Assembly (NCBI GenBank): GCA_047635695.1
Contig: JBLILN010000013.1
Span: forward strand, 1 to 42,466
From: UBA2136 sp047635695
Lineage (GTDB): Bacteria > Pseudomonadota > Alphaproteobacteria > UBA2136
DNA length: 42,466 nucleotides
Direction: 5' to 3'
Part shown: piece after piece, positions 40,359-42,466 of the stretch
How the letters are laid out: every line of letters starts with the position of its first letter
How positions within the stretch are numbered: the stretch's first letter is position 1
Made by a program: the position numbers and the translations under genes
The notes under the pieces: generated by a model
What the model saw: the letters and a program-made list of their open reading frames with translations, nothing else
Database searches by the model: none
What the model was told of the DNA's origin: nothing

Positions 40359-40994
40359 TTAAAAAGCACCTAACTCCTCATGATCAAATGTATCCAGAAA
40401 ATAAGGGTCTGTAATAACAATTTCACCATTTTTTCGGCGTAGTATATTGTCATTAATATTGTCTTTTTGATATTCGCCAATATCTAGATCAATTTCAAAT
40501 TCATCTAAAATTTGGCTTATACTAAAAAGTGCTTTGGCAAGATGGATGTTTTTATAAACATTGTTATGTAAATGTATTTCTTCAAAGTTATAGATAGACT
40601 CCATAATTATTTTATAATCACTCAGGTCATCTTTAGGTTTAAGCTCTGTCAAAACTTCCATTAAAGTTAAACTGATAGAATCTTCGTCTGTATTTCTATG
40701 AATAGAATGCACATGCCAGTATATTTTAGGAAAGTAAGGGTTACCTTCATTAAAAATGGCATTGCAGGCATGGTATTCTTGGCAGTCAACCATACCATAC
40801 TTGTATTTGTAGCCAACGCGTAGGGCATATTTTTTACAGGGTGACCTATAAACCAGTGAGAACGATCCACTATAACTGAGTATTTCCCATTGAAGTTCAG
40901 CAAGGGCTTTGTCAATGTCTTCTTCTGGCATATAGCCTTGAAGAAGGGCTTGTGTGAGGCTTTGTTGGTAGGCCTCGATGGTGTTGTGTTCCAT
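40359..40994 (-). CDS. Small protein-kinase-like orphan
   Basis: 211 residues. The order of motifs recalls the protein-kinase-like fold: a Gly-rich loop SYSGSFSLVYR (about 40-50), a strand KKYALRVGYK where the usual Lys of the third strand is Arg, a helical middle, then DNINDNILRR. In the last motif Asp178 and Asn183 have the spacing of the catalytic HRDxxxxN loop. GEIVITDPYF follows, with Asp196 in the DFG position. Compact kinase-like proteins ending in such an ITDP motif occur in phages and some bacteria. Function is unknown, and the Lys to Arg change may mean weak or no activity. AAGGAAG precedes the ATG. It forms a single-gene unit with its own promoter. Confidence 0.7.
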   Translation of the reverse strand: MEHNTIEAYQQSLTQALLQGYMPEEDIDKALAELQWEILSYSGSFSLVYRSPCKKYALRVGYKYKYGMVDCQEYHACNAIFNEGNPYFPKIYWHVHSIHRNTDEDSISLTLMEVLTELKPKDDLSDYKIIMESIYNFEEIHLHNNVYKNIHLAKALFSISQILDEFEIDLDIGEYQKDNINDNILRRKNGEIVITDPYFLDTFDHEELGAF

Positions 40995-41031
40995 AAGGCT
41001 TCCTTAAAAAGGTGAGGTAAGTATTAATGTT

Positions 41032-41059
41032 ATTATGGGGCGTTAGATAAAAATTTCAA
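41032..41059 (-). promoter_or_regulatory. Candidate promoter of the kinase-like orphan
   Basis: On the minus strand, TTGAAA (41059-41054), a 16-base spacer and CATAAT (41037-41032); TAATAA two bases on is an alternative -10. It lies inside the gap after the methyltransferase gene. Confidence 0.45.
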
Positions 41060-41060
41060 G

Positions 41061-41948
41061 TTATATTAATGCTTTGGCTAAGCTTGTTTGTGCGCTGCCT
41101 GGTTTTAAAGCTTTTGGTTGGCTTTCATGCGGGCGCCAGCCGTGCAGGTAGATGACTTCGAGTGTGAGGCTTAAGCTACCGTCTTCGAGCGAGAAATTTT
41201 TGCGGTATATTTCTTCCATTTTTGCCCATGCCTCTTTGCCTATGGGGGTTGACCTTCTTTGCGGGTTGAGGTTTTTGGCGCCTAAGTTTTGAATGTCGCT
41301 ATAAATGGCTTTAAAGCTGGGGTATGACAGGGTGATGATGTCTCTATCAATCACAGGTAAAGCGAAGCCTCTGCGCTGTAAAACGTCTCCCACCGACTGA
41401 ATGTCAGGCAAGGGAATGATATGATTACCCCCAAGGCCTGCTTTTTCAAAAGCATAGCGGAACTCTTTAAAGCTTTCAACGCCAAGGGTAGATGCAAGCA
41501 ATAAACCGTCTTCCTTTAAAACTTTACCCGACATATGTAGGCATTTAGCGACGTCGTTTACCCAAGGCAACATGAGGTTTGATATAACAAGGTCAAATGT
41601 TTGGTTTTTAAAAGGCAATTCGTCTTCTGCATTTAAAAGTATTTTATGTCCATTTGCTTGTTCAAGCATCGGCTTTGAAAAGTCGGCCGATACAAAAAGG
41701 CTGGGTTTAAGCTCGGCCATAATTATTTTTTCTAAGGCACCTGTACCTGCACCAAGGTCGACTATTTTATCAAAAGTATGCTTGCTGTCATGTAAGCGGT
41801 CGGCAAGGCGCTTGGCAATTTCCACTGTAATGGCGCTATGTGCATTGTAGTTTGGTGCCGCTTTTTTGTAAGAGTTTTGGACGGCAAAAGGAGGGAAGAG
41901 AGGTGTTTCCTCTTCTATTTGAATTGAAATGGTTTTCTTTTGCGTCAT
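41061..41948 (-). CDS. SAM-dependent methyltransferase (BioC/NDUFAF5-like)
   Basis: A class I methyltransferase. The 295 residues contain motif I IVDLGAGTGALEKII (about 62-76), SADFSKPMLEQANG (motif II acidic region), FDLVISNLMLPWVND (post-I/motif IV) and a C-terminal part like BioC and the mitochondrial complex I factor NDUFAF5. The alphaproteobacterial genes at this position, divergent from comF, are usually left as methyltransferases of unknown substrate. Only 19 bases separate the two start codons. No clear ribosome site precedes the ATG at 41948. Confidence 0.85.
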   Translation of the reverse strand: MTQKKTISIQIEEETPLFPPFAVQNSYKKAAPNYNAHSAITVEIAKRLADRLHDSKHTFDKIVDLGAGTGALEKIIMAELKPSLFVSADFSKPMLEQANGHKILLNAEDELPFKNQTFDLVISNLMLPWVNDVAKCLHMSGKVLKEDGLLLASTLGVESFKEFRYAFEKAGLGGNHIIPLPDIQSVGDVLQRRGFALPVIDRDIITLSYPSFKAIYSDIQNLGAKNLNPQRRSTPIGKEAWAKMEEIYRKNFSLEDGSLSLTLEVIYLHGWRPHESQPKALKPGSAQTSLAKALI

Positions 41949-41967
41949 GTTTGCTATACTTTATATT

Positions 41968-42466
41968 ATGCTTATAGAGAATGAACAGTCCACCACATAT
42001 TTCAGTAAAATAAAAGCCCTAATGTCTATGGTGGGGTCAATTTTTATGCCGGCGAGTTGCATTTTTTGTCGCCAAATTTTAAGTACTGAAAAAAATATGG
42101 GGGTTTGTCCTGCCTGTTTTGGTGCTTTACCTGTATGGGATAAGGCTGACGTTGCCATGCCTAAAATACCTGTAAATGTTGATAGTTTTGATGCGCCTTT
42201 TTTGTATGAAGCACCTGTGAAAGGTGCGATCACGCAAATGAAATTTGCCGATAAACCTGAATATGCGGGCGCACTTGCGCGCTTAATGGCCGATATGGTT
42301 AGAGGAGTGGGCAAGGATACTGTTTTGATGATACCTGTGCCGATGCATAAAAAACGTTTGTTTAAGCGCCAATATAATCAAGCAACGCTCTTAGCGCAGG
42401 GTATTCAACGCACAATTGGTATTGACCTTGATATTTTTTCATTGAAGCGTACAAGAAAAACAGCGC
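41968..42466 (+). CDS. comF: ComF-family phosphoribosyltransferase-like protein, 3' end outside the window
   Basis: The frame starts at ATG 41968 and runs off the window, so at least 166 residues are present. It shows the N-terminal four-Cys zinc motif (CIFC, then CPAC about 20 residues later) and the region VKGAITQMKFADKPEYAGAL. It also has IPVPMHKKRLFKRQYNQATLLA, the ComF phosphoribosyltransferase-domain signature. ComF proteins support uptake of transforming DNA in some bacteria, but the family is widespread and its reaction here is unknown. A minus-strand frame on the same bases is a shadow. Confidence 0.92.
   Translation, partial: MLIENEQSTTYFSKIKALMSMVGSIFMPASCIFCRQILSTEKNMGVCPACFGALPVWDKADVAMPKIPVNVDSFDAPFLYEAPVKGAITQMKFADKPEYAGALARLMADMVRGVGKDTVLMIPVPMHKKRLFKRQYNQATLLAQGIQRTIGIDLDIFSLKRTRKTA

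Noticed and set aside
41961..42314. Minus-strand 117-codon frame at the right end
   Set aside because: The plus strand carries comF with its zinc and phosphoribosyltransferase motifs.
1..42466. CRISPR array, insertion sequence or prophage
   Set aside because: No regularly spaced repeats, transposase, integrase or phage structural genes were seen.

Overview
The window comes from an AT-rich alphaproteobacterium (roughly 40% GC by eye). The order cannot be fixed from the sequence. The evidence is FliX, a flagellar regulator known from Alphaproteobacteria; FliK next to a free-standing FlhB C-terminal homologue; secA divergent from a parvulin lipoprotein; and a methyltransferase divergent from comF. 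A lipopolysaccharide-core gene set shows a Gram-negative envelope. No insertion sequence, prophage, CRISPR array or rRNA was seen.

Layout. 0-9 kb is flagellar: a 5'-truncated repeat-rich helical protein, a leftward fhlB-like/orf/fliO/fliP operon, and a divergent fliK-flgD-flgE operon with a good sigma-54 promoter that overlaps the fhlB start. 9-11 kb holds a candidate non-coding transcript and a leftward operon of three unrecognised genes. 11.3-14.5 kb is the str operon (rpsL, rpsG, fusA) without tuf, with a structured RNA before fusA. 14.6-16.3 kb has two small genes, then fliQ and fliR. 16.3-23.9 kb has a heptose-7-phosphate kinase, fliX (sigma-54-like promoter), an orphan gene, ygfZ, and a four-gene envelope glycan cluster (GT9, O-antigen ligase, GT2, GT4). 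24-26 kb is xseB-ispA-tlyA. 26-33.5 kb has an Hsp70-like gene, two lipoprotein genes, an M23 peptidase, secA and mutT. 33.5-36.5 kb has two unrecognised genes, tRNA-Val, tRNA-Asp and a beta-carbonic-anhydrase-like gene. 36.7-40.3 kb is gltX, cysS and a nitroreductase gene. The end holds a kinase-like orphan, a methyltransferase and a truncated comF.

The most striking signal is between gltX and cysS. A 14-codon ORF with a perfect Shine-Dalgarno ends in five consecutive Cys codons and a stop, 58 bases before the cysteinyl-tRNA synthetase start. The start of this ORF can base-pair with the weak cysS ribosome binding site. This is what a cysteine-sensing (Cys-tRNA charging) translational attenuator would look like. 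I do not know of one described for cysS in this class.

Unrecognised genes with their own promoters and terminators are spread between the housekeeping blocks. Three of them look like distant relatives of one another.
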